Origin: Bacilli bacterium
GTDB taxonomy: Bacteria > Bacillota_I > Bacilli_A > RF39 > UBA660
Reading direction: 5' to 3'
Assembly: GCA_017550205.1 (NCBI GenBank)
Contig: JAFZPS010000029.1
Coordinates: 1-5,562, forward strand
Length of the DNA stretch: 5,562 nt
Below are positions 5,127 to 5,562 of this stretch, piece by piece (positions within the stretch are counted from its first letter, which is position 1; the number at the start of each line of letters is the position of its first letter). The position numbers were made by a program, and so were the translations under genes. Under the pieces are notes generated by a model. It searched no databases and was not told the DNA's origin. It saw only the letters and a list, made by a program, of their open reading frames with translations.

Positions 5127-5562
5127 GTTTATTTATTCAGTGAAGGTAATGCAGATATGAGAAATCTTTTAGGAGGAAAAGGAGCTAACTTAGCGGAAAT
5201 GACTAATATTGGTTTACCTGTTCCACAAGGTTTCACAATTACTACTGAAGCATGTACAAAGTACTATGATGATGGAAGAGAAATCAATGATGAAATCAGA
5301 AGTCAAATAGACGAGTACATTATTAAAATGGAAGAGATTACAGGAAAGAAATTTGGAGATAAAGAAAATCCATTATTAGTTTCTGTAAGAAGTGGTGCTA
5401 GAGCATCAATGCCTGGTATGATGGATACTATTCTTAACTTAGGTTTAAATGAAGAAGTAGTTGAAGTTATTGCTGAAAAATCTAATAATCCAAGATGGGC
5501 ATGGGATTGTTATAGAAGATTTATTCAAATGTATTCTGACGTAGTTATGGAAGTTGGAAAGA
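5115..5562 (+). CDS. ppdK: Pyruvate phosphate dikinase, N-terminal part (3' truncated by window)
   Basis: PpdK interconverts pyruvate, ATP and phosphate with phosphoenolpyruvate, AMP and pyrophosphate in the cytosol. In many anaerobes it serves glycolysis or PEP synthesis. The 149 visible residues belong to the N-terminal nucleotide-binding domain of a protein normally near 880 residues. [10 protein letters not shown] (20-29) and GLPVPQGF (33-40) are highly conserved, with K22 the ATP-binding lysine. VSVRSGA (89-95) contains R92, and [14 protein letters not shown] (99-112) follows. K22 and R92 fall at the same numbers as in the Clostridium symbiosum enzyme. ATG 5115 has AAGGAGG seven bases upstream, the best ribosome binding site in the window, consistent with high expression. 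Its codons are visibly less AT-biased than the neighbouring unknown genes. The PEP/pyruvate domain and the catalytic His domain lie beyond the window. Confidence 0.96.
   Translation, partial: MHKYVYLFSEGNADMRNLLGGKGANLAEMTNIGLPVPQGFTITTEACTKYYDDGREINDEIRSQIDEYIIKMEEITGKKFGDKENPLLVSVRSGARASMPGMMDTILNLGLNEEVVEVIAEKSNNPRWAWDCYRRFIQMYSDVVMEVGK

Noticed and set aside
5113..5562. UGA-as-tryptophan genetic code
   Set aside because: All tryptophans in rnhC, the CvpA-family gene and ppdK are TGG, and no in-frame TGA is needed to keep any gene open.

Overview
The window is very AT-rich and looks like a low-GC, Bacillota-type (Bacilli/Mollicutes-related) bacterium. Supporting signs are strong AAGGAGG-like ribosome binding sites, TATAAT promoters with TGn extensions, short hairpin-plus-U terminators, RNase HIII (typical of Bacillota), and a bacterial pyruvate phosphate dikinase. 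Every tryptophan in the clear genes is encoded by TGG and all stops seen are TAA or TAG. Nothing therefore points to UGA reassignment, although UGA is not seen as a stop either. I infer an uncultured gut-type Bacillota lineage, without certainty about the order.

Layout. Positions 1-81 hold the 3' end of an unidentified plus-strand gene, closed by a bidirectional terminator (85-113). From there to 2572 lies a minus-strand operon read right to left: a 383-residue protein made of about ten 35-residue helical repeats resembling the mTERF fold, a 127-residue protein of the same type whose start codon overlaps the previous stop, and rnhC (RNase HIII), whose Shine-Dalgarno overlaps the stop of the 127-residue gene. 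Between 2573 and 2642 sit two back-to-back promoters. The plus-strand one drives a CvpA-family membrane protein that ends at a GAAA-loop terminator. Next is a two-gene plus-strand operon (3425-4990) of look-alike membrane/coiled-coil proteins with its own promoter and terminator. Last comes ppdK (pyruvate phosphate dikinase), which starts at 5115 behind its own promoter and runs off the window.

From memory, rnhC beside a CvpA-family gene resembles the rnhC-zapA-yshB-polX-mutS2 neighbourhood of Bacillus. Here zapA is absent and two mTERF-like genes occupy the gap, co-directional with rnhC. The mTERF-like pair is the most interesting content. That repeat family is known chiefly from mitochondria and chloroplasts, where it binds nucleic acid and affects transcription termination, and here it appears translationally coupled to an enzyme that cuts RNA in RNA:DNA hybrids. 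The functional link is inference. The membrane protein pair is unrecognised.
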